A stretch of 22,838 nt of DNA from Chara braunii (lineage: Eukaryota > Streptophyta > Charophyceae > Charales > Characeae): positions 157,678-180,515 of the forward strand of contig BFEA01000247.1 of the NCBI GenBank assembly GCA_003427395.1, written 5' to 3'. The translations under genes and the position numbers were made by a program. Position 1 is the stretch's first letter. Every line of letters starts with the position of its first letter. Below the pieces are notes generated by a model. That model was given only the letters and a program-made list of their open reading frames with translations. It was not told the DNA's origin and did not search any database. This document shows, one piece after another, positions 1 through 8,899 of this stretch.

Positions 1-1328
1 CCTGTCAAAACACTCTCCATGTGGCCACGTCAAAAAAAATATTTTAGCAAATTCTTTCACACAGCCTATAAGTACTCTGAATGCTCAAAGAATTCACAAG
101 TTGTCGGAGAAAAAAAACTTCGATAACTCCCTCATGAGGCTGCATTCCCAACAATGAGTTCACCATTTTTAATAGTCCTCTGCTGAGGCTATCGAGTTCT
201 CCGAAATTTTGTAATTCACACTGACGTAGGAACAAGATGAGTGCCTAATACTACTTATCCAATCGTGATGGGAGTTTCTCTTTCGGACTTGCATTCATGA
301 CCTTTCACTTGAACAGTGGAGTGTGGCAAACATGGGAAGAAATATGCCGTAAAATTTATATCTGACAGCCATCGAGAGAGGCTTTTGAGAGTGGCGTTGT
401 AAGACTCTTGACCTAGAATGTTGTTGACCAAGTGTCCAGGATTATGGACACCTATGTGGTGAAGGTGCCACCTGTCTTCACAAACGGGGGCCCTGCTACA
501 GCTCATGGGAGGACCCCTCGTACAATATGAAGGGGGGTGGGGGTATTTATGATATTTGTTAAAAATATTCATTTTTAACCAAATACACGAGTAGCAGGAC
601 TTGCAGGTGTACCAGTTGGTACGCTGGGCTGAGAGACTATCCGTAGAGCCAACTGCCTCCAATAGTAGGTGACAAGTGTTGCAGCGTGCGTACCAACGAG
701 TGCAACAGGCCCAAGGGATCTGCAGACCCCAACAACAGGTGCAAGTCTTGAAGATTGTCCAGAGGTGCGGCAACCTCACCTACCTCCCTATTCCTTTGCC
801 TTTGACTTGCCTTGTCTTTGTGCGGGAGTGCACATGTTTACCAAGTAGTTTGCCTCTTATGCTAGTGCTGCATTGTTCCTCGGTGCGTCTTTAACTTGCT
901 GCTTGTGGCCACAGTCCTTGCATTTTTCAGTAAGAGTTCACAGTGTTGTGTCACACATGAATTGTGAAAACCTCATTATCTAGTTTGTGTTTCATCAGTG
1001 CAATAATAGATGATTGAAAAAAAAATTCACTTACATATGTACCTTTTTTCTGTGAAGGGAATTTGTGAAGCAGACAATGAGGAGAAAGAAACAGGTGCGT
1101 AGTCCAGAATTTAAGTGATGACCTTTATACATCTACGGTTGGTAACACTTCATGTGCTATTGCAACCAGCACATCAAACAACAAGCTATCACAATTCCCA
1201 TTGGTTGATGCACGTGATTTCATTGGGGAATCGCAATGCTTTGCCTGGCCTGAAATGTAAGTGTTTCCCCTCTGATTTTCACCGGCTTTGTTTTTTTTCT
1301 TTTCTTTTTTTGCATCACTAAGGCTGCT
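1..1328. other. Unassigned sequence, no recognised gene
   Basis: I see no RNA gene, repeat array or recognisable domain here. The longest open frame runs on the minus strand at 255-779 (174 codons). Its translation is rich in Cys, His and Trp and matches nothing I know. The plus strand of the same part has a splice-like stretch (acceptor ending near 680, possible donor near 760), also unrecognised. If the PrimPol gene downstream is intact, this region would fall in or before one of its introns. Confidence 0.5.
255..779 (-). CDS. Unrecognised open frame, doubtful
   Basis: A 174-codon minus-strand frame, long for AT-leaning noncoding DNA but without a known domain. The second half (roughly residues 95-174) has a more protein-like mix, with charged and aromatic residues and NNILGQES and SLSRWLSD segments. 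The first half is dominated by Cys and Trp, which is typical of chance translation. It has no signal peptide, repeat or catalytic motif. It could be an exon of an unannotated gene, a decayed transposon fragment or noise. I lean toward noise or a remnant. Confidence 0.15.
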   Translation of the reverse strand: MRLPHLWTIFKTCTCCWGLQIPWACCTRWYARCNTCHLLLEAVGSTDSLSAQRTNWYTCKSCYSCIWLKMNIFNKYHKYPHPPSYCTRGPPMSCSRAPVCEDRWHLHHIGVHNPGHLVNNILGQESYNATLKSLSRWLSDINFTAYFFPCLPHSTVQVKGHECKSERETPITIG

Positions 1329-1393
1329 AGCCAGGCCGGCCAGGTCACCTTGTTTTCCAGGGCGGCCCGAGCGTGCAAGGCCCGAGGAAGGTT

Positions 1394-1429
<36 letters not shown>

Positions 1430-1830
1430 AGGCTACCAGCCGGGCCGCCCGGGTCCCGGGTGGGTACCCGTGCAAGGACCAGGAAAGGTCCCAGCAAAAA
1501 AAAAAAAATCCAAAAAACTACAAAAAAACCTATGTTATGCAAAAAACTAAACCAAACAACGTTTGCCCCGGGTCCCATCAAAATTCTTCACCAAATTGAA
1601 AATAAAAAATAAAATTAAAAAATATTTTTTTTTATTTTTTTTCGGTCCGGTCGGGCAAGTGACCCCGGGCCACTCTGGTAGCCTACAGAAAAACGAAAAA
1701 AAAAACTATGTTATGAGAAAAAATAAAATGAACAACTTTTGCCTCAGGGTTATATCAAAACTTTTCACCAAATTTAAAATATATATTTTTGGCCCGGGCG
1801 GGTAGGTGATCCTAGGCCACTCTGGTAGCC
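1329..1830 (+). repeat. Tandem units of a GC-head/A-tail dispersed repeat
   Basis: Three partial units lie head to tail (about 1329-1425, 1430-1612, 1640-1780) plus a GC-rich head at 1790-1830. Each has a GC-rich head with GGCC/CCGG words, then an oligo-A tract. The fuller units continue with CTATGTTATG, an AACAACTTTTGCC-like word, a GGGT..CATCAAAA word and TTCACCAAATTnAAAAT. A related inverted copy lies at about 3936-4140. The alternating GC head and A-tract suggests a SINE-like or MITE-like element, but no ends or target duplications could be fixed. Confidence 0.6.
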
Positions 1831-1990
1831 TAGATCACTATATATTTTCGGTCTAAAAAAAAAAGTTGTGTCAACTACGGGTTTTGGCATAAGAATTATG
1901 GAGTTCCCCTTTTTTTCTCGACTGTGATTATTATTATTATACAATTGCCTACGTAATCGGTGTCCCCCTTAAAATATAAATTCCCTCTCT

Positions 1991-2032
<42 letters not shown>

Positions 2033-2686
2033 AGACTCAGTGAGGTCTGCTAAGAGGAGTGATATGAGAAACTCCTTGTAGGCATTTATTGGACGCTCCT
2101 GGCTATTGGTGGGTAGGAACACCTGCTGGAAACCGAGTCCAACGTCCGATGAAGAGCTTGTAGCCCATGATGACCATGTCTGGTGCCAGGGCTATTACCC
2201 GTCTTCAACTATGAAAAAGACAACTCTGGGACGCAAGGAAATCCAGGGGGAGATAAGGGGGGGTTCTGCGCCTTTAAACCACTCCCCGGGCCCCCGACAA
2301 AGGAAAGGACAACTTTGGGAAATAGAAAAATATGGGGGCGGATAAGGGGGTGTTCTTCCTCTTTAGACTACTCCCCACGCCTCCAAATTTCGAATTACTA
2401 ATAGGAGTTTCCCTATCATCTACTCTGCTGACCCCCGTACCATTGTTGACTTACAGTGGAAAAGGGAGAGGGAGGGAAGGGTAACTGATCGATGCACTTC
2501 CGTTTAGTTGTGGAAGATGAGTTTGTAGTTCCCGACTAACTGATCATGGTCAATTCTCTGCTCTCCCTTTGCCATTCCACCTCGGTCATCAAGGCCCCCG
2601 GGTCCTTTTCTTTTTTGAATACTGGTGAATTATTCTATCAGGACAGTACTTTTGACTCATGCATGTGGATGTCAATTTGCTTACAG
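1831..2686. other. Non-coding stretch with poly-T and an 89-bp duplication
   Basis: The stretch holds an ATT microsatellite near 1927-1940 and a run of about 39 T at 1991-2029. A diverged tandem duplication has a period of 89 bp: a GACAACT-TGGG word starts at 2219 and again at 2308, each followed by a GGGGG-GATAAGGGGG segment and a CTCCCC segment. If the downstream exons belong to a longer gene, this is intron. No earlier PrimPol exon was recognised in it. Confidence 0.5.
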
Positions 2687-4361
2687 ACAAGATCCGAATT
2701 GTCAATGTTTATGCTAAGGAGAATAATATTGTTTATCAACTGCATGGAACAAGGTACTGCCCAAATGTGGCACGTCATCACGCTAAAAACAATGGTGAGT
2801 TCAAAAAACTTTTGTGGTACAGTGTATTTACTATCTTAGGCTTCTGCAATTGACTCTTGAAGTTTTTTGTTGAAAATTCCAAGTACTTATGTTTTTTTTG
2901 TTTTTATTCGTATGCCTTGTGAAACAGTCATGTTTGTTGTCAACATGCAGGCACAGACATGGCATATCAAGTGTCATGATAAGGAGTGTAACGAAAATTT
3001 GGGCCGAGGTAAGGAAAATGTACGACCACTGACAGTCTTGCAAATCTTCTCCAGATGTTAAGTGCCTGAAAACAATTGACCCTACATCGCCTATAATGTT
3101 TTCTTGGCAAAGACCCCCCCCCCCGCCCCCCCGAAACTGCCTCTTTTCTAATAGTTACGATTTTTTGACTTCTTAAATTCTATTATGACCTATAATACGA
3201 CCCACCCAACCTAGCTCTTTAGAATGTTTTTTGTTTTTTACTCCACAACCCCATCATTTTTCTATACAAACCCAACCCTATGTTTTTTCCAGTACATGAC
3301 GTGAGCTAATGGCATGGGAGCCAACAAATTCATTGGCTCCCCTTTTTCCAGATGGTTTTCTTCCGACACCGAATGACCTGCATCCCTCGAAGACCTTTCA
3401 CTGGCACTACACTCAACTTCAATTCCATATTTATATATATATCGACAAACAGAGCTGCCCGGTAGACCGTGGGCAGAAAGGGAGAAGAGGACAACAAACA
3501 AGGGGCTGTGACAAACCGTTTCATTGGTATTATATACTACAATATTATTAATATACATATATTATATATATGTCATTTGCTTTGTTTTGATTGATATGTC
3601 TTTTCTTCCCTGTGAGGTTTGGTTTCCTCATTCTTTTCCTTACCTCTTTGCCTTTTGGCTGCGTGCAAGTGGGTCATTGTGACACATGGGGATTGGGGCA
3701 GTCAACGCTCAACCTGTCATCCATGTGGTTGGCCTTGTACGTAAGAGGTGATGAACAGATGAAGTTTTCCCACCTTATTTCTTCTTTTCTTGTTTTGAAT
3801 TTTTTCGCCATTGCGCCCCGATCCACAGTGTGACAATATATTACTACGCTACCAAAGTCGTCCGGGGTAAGTTGCTCAGCCGGCCAAAAAAACAAATGAT
3901 AAAATATTTTTTTAACTTACTTTTTTTTTTAATTTTTATTTCAAAATTGTTAAAATTTTCGATGTGACCCTCAAGCAAAACTTATCCAGTTTATTTTTGT
4001 GCATCACATACTTTGTTTTCAATTTTTTTTTGATTTTTTCTTTTTTTTGGCTAGACCCTTTGCTGGTCATCGCACGGCCAGGCCGCCAGGTTAAACAAGG
4101 TGACCCAGGCAACCTGGCTGATAGTCCTATTTTACATTTTGTATAAAAAATTGTGAGAGCATTTGTTGTGTCTCCCCTTTTACACAAAAGACCAAAGAAG
4201 TGAGATATTTATTCTGTAGTTGAGGTTTAACATTAATACTTTCTTTTATTTTTCTTTTGTGTACCTTGAATTATCTTGCAGGATTTGTCTCTGAAAAGGT
4301 CCAGGTACCAAAAAAGTTTTTCAATTATATGCAGACATCAAATCAGAACATGTCGACATGA
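2687..4361 (+). CDS. PrimPol-type primase-polymerase, C-terminal zinc-binding part (3 exons)
   Basis: PrimPol is a nuclear and organellar primase/translesion polymerase that re-primes stalled forks. Its C-terminal zinc knuckle is needed for priming. Exons are 2687-2794, 2928-3008 and 4282-4361. All introns are phase 1 with GT-AG ends (donors GTGAGT and GTAAGG, acceptors CAG), giving about 89 residues ending in TGA at 4359-4361. The ligand set is C-x6-H (Cys 2758-2760, His 2779-2781), then C-x4-C (TGT 2972-2974 and 2987-2989, reading CHDKEC). The RYC....R.H..NN context and the aliphatic VMFVV strand before the CHD motif match what I recall of animal and plant PrimPol. The primase-domain exons are missing from what I can recognise: they lie upstream, or this is a fragment. 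The third exon is less certain; it keeps a Ser and a Pro where the family has S....P after the knuckle. A herpes UL52-like primase is the wider superfamily alternative, but the introns favour a cellular gene. Confidence 0.82.
2795..2927 (+). other. Intron within the PrimPol zinc knuckle
   Basis: It starts GTGAGT after an AATG exon end and finishes in a T-rich tract with GAAACAG before the TCATG of the next exon. Splicing restores a Val codon and joins the His ligand exon to the C-x4-C exon without a frame change. At 133 nt it is short compared with the next intron. Confidence 0.75.
3009..4281 (+). other. Second PrimPol intron (1.27 kb), carries repeats
   Basis: It starts GTAAGG and ends TTGCAG, phase 1. 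Inside are a C-run near 3114-3131, an AT-rich TA-repeat patch near 3535-3570 and the inverted copy of the dispersed repeat at 3936-4140. A possible 39-nt in-phase exon (about 3698-3736, flanked by CAG and GTAAGAGG) could be an extra or alternative exon. I prefer the direct join because it keeps family spacing better. Confidence 0.55.
3936..4140 (-). repeat. Inverted copy of the GC-head/A-tail dispersed repeat
   Basis: Read on the minus strand it carries a GGTCACCTTGTTT word and a GGCGGCC-rich head. Then come oligo-A, GTATGTGATGC, GTTTTGC, a GAGGGTCACATCGAAAA segment and an A/T tail, in the same order as the plus-strand units at 1329-1830. Similarity is obvious by eye but well below identity, so these are old copies. 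It lies in the presumed second PrimPol intron. Confidence 0.6.
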
Positions 4362-5820
4362 AAGTTTGCTATATTTTTAGATCGGAGTACTTTTTTTCAC
4401 GACACTTATTTTGCATGACAATCATGTAGGCTAGTTGTTTGTAGAATTCAAATTTGGTTGGCCTGCATGGTAGGAGAAAACGGATTTACAAGAGAGAGAG
4501 GGAAAAAAAAAAAAAATTACTGGGTTCTGGTCTGATGAGGTCATATTGCTCAGTCATGCGAGATTCAATTTGGTGGGCCCCATTTCGGTACTTGTCGGAA
4601 GCCTCTGTGGTTTGTGGATGCCGCACAACCACACCACTGGCGGGGTGGTTATTCTGCACTGACTCGGTTCAATTGTGCACTAGAGCAGACATCAGAACTA
4701 GTTGCTGTAGTGAACTTAGAAGGGTGTGTTTTGTCACATTTTTTGCCCCTCGCAAGACCTTGGATTGTTTTTTGAAGCACTGGGAATTGCATTGCCATTC
4801 GGTTACTGTTGATAAAGTTTTTTCGTTACCTTTTCTATTATGGATGTTTTTTTTTTTTTTAAATAACACAAAGAGATAACTCTTTGAGGGCCCTGTGGGC
4901 TGGTCATTTGGTTGAGCGGATGTACCACTTTTTTGATAGGGATGGGGCTCCTGGTTCCCGACGGAGCTGGGTAATCTACTAATCTTGCAATTCTTGGTTT
5001 CTTTTCCACATCGGCGTACTTTTATATCCTTGTGTGCATAAATTCTCTGCATTTTTGGCATTGGCAACTGTCGACGGCAGTGCATTACTAATAATGGATG
5101 TGAAAATACACGTTAGAACTGATGTTAACAAGGTTCTTTATCGTCGTATCAGGCTCAACGATCTGGTGGTAGCAATATTAAGACTAGGAGTTTGAGGTAG
5201 ATTTTAGGTATGTAGGCTAATTATTAGGTTGGGGCAGCAGTGCTGCATATTTTCAGAATTATGTGGATGTTTATGTTAATGTAAAACCTTTTTTTTATGA
5301 AATTTTTGGATTGGGAGACATTTATGGTATGTTATAGGTTTTTATAACTTTTTAATTCCCAGGATTGGGTGTTGTCAGGACAGTGGTCGAGAGTTGGCTA
5401 TTTTTTTCATTTGACTTATCGCAATGCGTAAACCTGAATGGGGTAATAGTCTCAATATTTCCTTTCGGGTTGTTTTGTCGATGGATCCCCATCCTCCTTT
5501 TTTGTGCAATAGTAGTTATTAAAAACAAATATCACTTTCACACAGACTAGTAAGATGTCTTTTTTGGTATGCTTTGCTCTCTTGAATTCTTTTTTAATTC
5601 CAACAATTCTCCTTTTCTTTAGAACTTTTTGAAAAATTTTACAAAATCACAAGTTCCTCAACCATGATTTTTCTCAATCCTCTTTTTCATTTCGGACATT
5701 CAGAATGTCTTTCGGTTCTTCCAAAAAAATAATAAAAAAAATCAGTGGGATTGTGATATGCACTTGTCATCTTAGAGTCACCATCAGAACATTGTGTCCC
5801 TGAACCGAATCCCAGTTTCT
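4362..5820. other. Unassigned sequence after the PrimPol stop
   Basis: It probably begins with the 3' untranslated region of the PrimPol transcript, but I see no clear polyadenylation signal. A 141-codon plus-strand frame (4454-4879) and overlapping minus-strand frames show no domain and include A-run and T-run translations. The sequence is AT-rich with short homopolymers. Nothing else was recognised. Confidence 0.5.
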
Positions 5821-5822
5821 TC

Positions 5823-5985
5823 CCCCCGCCCCCCGTTTTGATATATTTTATTTTTCGAGAGGACGTCGCGAAAAGAGATAGTCTTCCCCCCCTCTTCCTG
5901 TTTCAAATTATTATTTCCGAGGGGACACAAATAGACTAAGTGGCCCCTCTTCCTATTTCAAATTATTATTTGTGAGGAGGATTTG
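5823..5985 (+). repeat. Three diverged ~58-bp tandem units
   Basis: Each unit has a C-run, TCTTCCT-like pyrimidines, a TTATTATTT-like A/T core, then a GAGGGGAC-like purine block. The GAG words sit at about 5856, 5919 and 5973. The array lies directly before the large purine minisatellite and may be its degenerate edge or an independent local expansion. Confidence 0.5.
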
Positions 5986-5999
5986 AAAAACGACGAGGT

Positions 6000-7935
6000 G
6001 CTTCACGAAAAAAAGAAAATAAATGTAGTCTTCGACGAAGCTTAGGGAAGGGGTATTGATAAAAGGAATGAAAAAAAACAAAAACAAATAGCAGTATATT
6101 TTTGCGAAAGAGGGGGATGGGTGATTGTGGAGTAGGACAAAAAAAAGAAGACAAAGTAAGCAAAGAAAAAAAAAGAGAACAAATAGCAGTACTCTTCGGC
6201 AAAAGAAGAGAATGGGGTGATTATAGAGGAGGATAAAAAAAACAAACAAACTAATTGAGCAAAAAAAAAAACAAAACAAATCGCAGTATACTTCGACGAA
6301 CGGGGGGGATGTGGTAAGTGGTTGAGAACAAATAAAAAGACTAAGTGAGCAAAGAAAAACAAGAAAACAAAATAGCAGTATGCTTCGGCGAAAGGGGGGG
6401 ATGGGGTGATTATGGAGGAGGACAAAAAAAAAAAAGACTAAGAGGAAAGAAAAAAAAGAAAACAAATAGCACCATACTGCGGCGAAAGGAGGAGGTGGGG
6501 TAAGTGGTTGAGGACAAGAAAAAAAACTAAGGAAATAAAAAAAGAAAACAAATAACAGTATACTTCGGCGAAAGTGGGGGACGGGGTGATTATGGAGGAG
6601 GGAAAAAAAAAAAAAAAAGTAAGTGAGAAAAGAAAAAAAAANAAAAAAAAAAAAAAAGTAAGTGAGAAAAGAAAAAAAAACAAAAACAAATAGTAGTACA
6701 GTCAGGCGAAAGGGGGGGTGGGTTAAGTGGTTGAGGACCAAGAAAAGAAAGACTGAGTGAGCAAAAAAAAAAATAAAAAAAAATAATGGTATTCTTCGGG
6801 CGAAAGGGGGAGATGGGGTGAGTGGTTGAGGACGAGAAAAAAAGACTAAGTGAACAAAGAAAAAAAAGAAAACAAATAGCAGTATACTTCGACGAAAGAG
6901 GGGGATAAGGTGATTATGGAGGAGGGCAAAAAAAAAAAAGAGTAAGTGAGCAAAGAAACAAAAGAAAACAAATAGCAATATACTTCGGCGAAAAGGGGGG
7001 TGGGGTAAGTGGTTGAGGACCAAGAAAAAAAAGACTAAGTAGGCAAAGAAAAAAAAGAAAACAAATAACAGTATTCTTCGGCGAAAGGGGGGATGGGGTA
7101 AGTGTTTGAGGACGAGAAAATAAATCAAGTGAGCAAAGAAAAAAAAAGAAAACAAATAGCGGTATACTTCGGCGAAAGGGGGGTTGGGGTAAGTGGTTGA
7201 GGACTAAGAAAAAAAAAACTAAGTGAGCAAAGAAAAAAAAAGAAACAAATAGAAGTATTCTTCGACGAAAAGAGGGGTGGGGTAAGTGGTTGAAGACCAA
7301 GAAAAAATAGACTAAGTGAGAAAAAAAAAAATAAAAAAAAGTACCAGTATTCTTCGACGAAAGGGGGGGATGGGGTAATTGGTTGAGGACGAGAAAAAAA
7401 AACAAGTGAGCAAAGAAAATAAATAGCAGTATACTTCGACAAAAGGGGGTGGGGGGGGGTAAGTGGTTGCGGACCAAGAAAAAAAGTACTAAGTGAGCAA
7501 AAAAAACAAAAGAAACAAACAGCAGTATTCTTCGGCGAAAGGGGGGGATGAGGTAAGTGGTTGAGGACGAGAAAAAAAACTAAGTGAGCAAAGAAAAAAA
7601 AGAAAATAAATAGCAGTATTCTTCGGTGAAAGGGGAGGATGGGATAAGTGGTTGAGGACGAGAAAAAAAAATTAGTGAGTAAAGAAAAAAAAGAAAACAA
7701 ATAGCAGTATACTTCGGTAAAAGGGATGGTAAGGTAAGTGGTTGAGGACCAAGATAAAAAAGACGAACTGAGCAAAGAAAAAAAGGAAAAAAAATAGCAG
7801 TATTCTTCGGCGATAGGGGGGGTGGGGTAAGTGGTTGAGGACCAAGAAAAAACAGACTAAGTGAGAAAAAAAGAAAAAAGAACAAATAGCAGTATTCTTC
7901 GATGATGGGGGAGATGGGGTAAGTGGTTGAGGATG
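6000..7935 (+). repeat. Purine-rich ~92-bp minisatellite, about 21 units
   Basis: Each unit runs GAGGACnAGAAAAAA, ACTAAGTGAGCAAAG, a long A-rich part, AACAAATAGCAGTAT, then TTCGGCGAAAG, a run of 5-9 G and GATGGGGT. The CTTCG word recurs at 7076, 7167, 7260, 7352, 7434, 7530, 7621, 7712, 7805 and 7897, a typical spacing of 91-93 bp. Two unit types occur after the G-run, GTGATTATGGAGGAG and GTAAGTGGTTGAGGA. The former is confined to the left half. The strand is almost wholly purine, so the opposite strand lacks stops in several frames and gives a spurious Phe-rich 400-codon frame. One N lies at 6642. Confidence 0.95.
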
Positions 7936-8012
7936 TGCATCGAATCTTCTCTATAGAAATACCGAATATTTACATGTCAATTAACCATCTCTCACGGGGC
8001 ATAACTTGCTTT

Positions 8013-8038
8013 CCTAAGGGGTTGTCACCACCCTTAGG
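8013..8038 (+). repeat. 8-bp perfect hairpin
   Basis: CCTAAGGG (8013-8020) pairs with CCCTTAGG (8031-8038) around a 10-nt loop. It lies just past the purine array at the start of a stretch rich in inverted repeats. Confidence 0.6.
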
Positions 8039-8140
8039 GGTGTATCCCTGCCAAGCTACTGACCCACGTGCAAAATTTTTTATATGCAGTCACAGACGTA
8101 GGTCATCCGAGGGCGTTTGCTCGTTCGCTGTAGCATAGAT

Positions 8141-8270
8141 ACGCTTGGTTAACGTCAAGCGGACCCGAACATCGTTCGTTCCTAGGGCGCTGATCTCCTC
8201 GGTACGAAGCAAACGTCGTTGGACTAGGACAGTCTCAACCAAGCGTGAAACCCAAAAATTATCCTAGTCC
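8141..8270 (+). repeat. Interlocking inverted repeats (pseudoknot topology)
   Basis: ACGCTTGGTT (8141-8150) is perfectly complementary to AACCAAGCGT (8237-8246), 10 bp. GGACTAGGA (8221-8229) is perfectly complementary to TCCTAGTCC (8262-8270), 9 bp. The order is A-B-A'-B', so the two stems interlock. A competing short hairpin uses CGCTTG (8142-8147) with CAAGCG (8156-8161). The block is more GC-rich than its surroundings. It could be a structured RNA domain or the end region of a mobile element. Confidence 0.6.
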
Positions 8271-8695
8271 CTTAGACACACAGTCAAACAAAAAATTATA
8301 ACAACCATACATAATTACATCAAAAGGTATCGACCGTGGCCGATAAGAATATACATTCAATCCAAAGTAACAACTGGGAGAATCCAAATCTTCATTTGAT
8401 ACATCCAATATCACAAGATCAAATCCGACCACCTCAGGTCGAACTCAATAAATAAAAAAATCATACAGATGCCAACAAGGAGTTGGCTAGCGACAATAGC
8501 ATTGATGCTGTCGACAAGGTAATCGACTGCCTTAGTTTGACTTGATGAGATGTGTTGCCAAAGTCATTCATTCCATTTTATGGCCAACTTAAGGCATGCG
8601 CACCTGTCTCTAAACATTTTTAATTTTATTGAATAACAGGTTGTTTTGCAGATGATTCTTAATCAAGGACATTGCTTGAAGCGTTGCATGCCTTT
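8271..8695. other. Unassigned AT-rich sequence
   Basis: No gene recognised. A 6-bp hairpin, GCCAAC/GTTGGC, lies near 8469-8485, with an adjacent nested CGAC..GTCG pairing. Minus-strand translation near 8460-8545 is open and protein-like but short. Confidence 0.4.
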
Positions 8696-8890
8696 CTATC
8701 TAGGAAGTGGTCTGAGGTACTCCTCCTCCTCGTCCGAGCACAAAACTCGGATCTCAGAAGTTGGGTCGTCTCCACCGAATTGGCAAGTACACCTTCGTAG
8801 AACAGTCCACTCCGTGTCGATAACAGGGCTGGTTTCTAAAGCAACAACCCCCTGCCCAATATGGTTCCTAAAAATAGAGGATGTGTCCAC
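8696..8890 (-). CDS. Possible exon, unknown protein
   Basis: This minus-strand frame ends at a TAG and can be preceded by an acceptor-like TTTTTAG or TTGCAG. Its translation has a natural-looking composition, with a VVALETSPVIDTEW segment, a CTCQFGGDDP segment and an acidic EEEE patch before the end. The acidic run comes from a (GAG)n-like codon repeat. I recognise no domain. It may be the last exon of a minus-strand gene or a transposon-derived remnant. Confidence 0.22.
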   Translation of the reverse strand: MDTSSIFRNHIGQGVVALETSPVIDTEWTVLRRCTCQFGGDDPTSEIRVLCSDEEEEYLRPLPR

Positions 8891-8899
8891 TGCAAGTAA

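Noticed and set aside
4532-4560. CTGATGAG hammerhead-like core
   Set aside because: No GAA-A at the required place (GAGA instead) and no complementary helix I or III arms upstream.
4454-4879. 141-codon plus-strand frame after PrimPol
   Set aside because: No domain, starts in an A-rich repeat and ends in a T-run translation; more likely 3' untranslated or intergenic.
5953-7155. 400-codon minus-strand frame, Phe/Leu-rich with repeated motif
   Set aside because: It is the complement of a purine minisatellite. Several minus frames are open at once and the ~92-bp unit is not a multiple of three, so openness reflects base composition, not coding.
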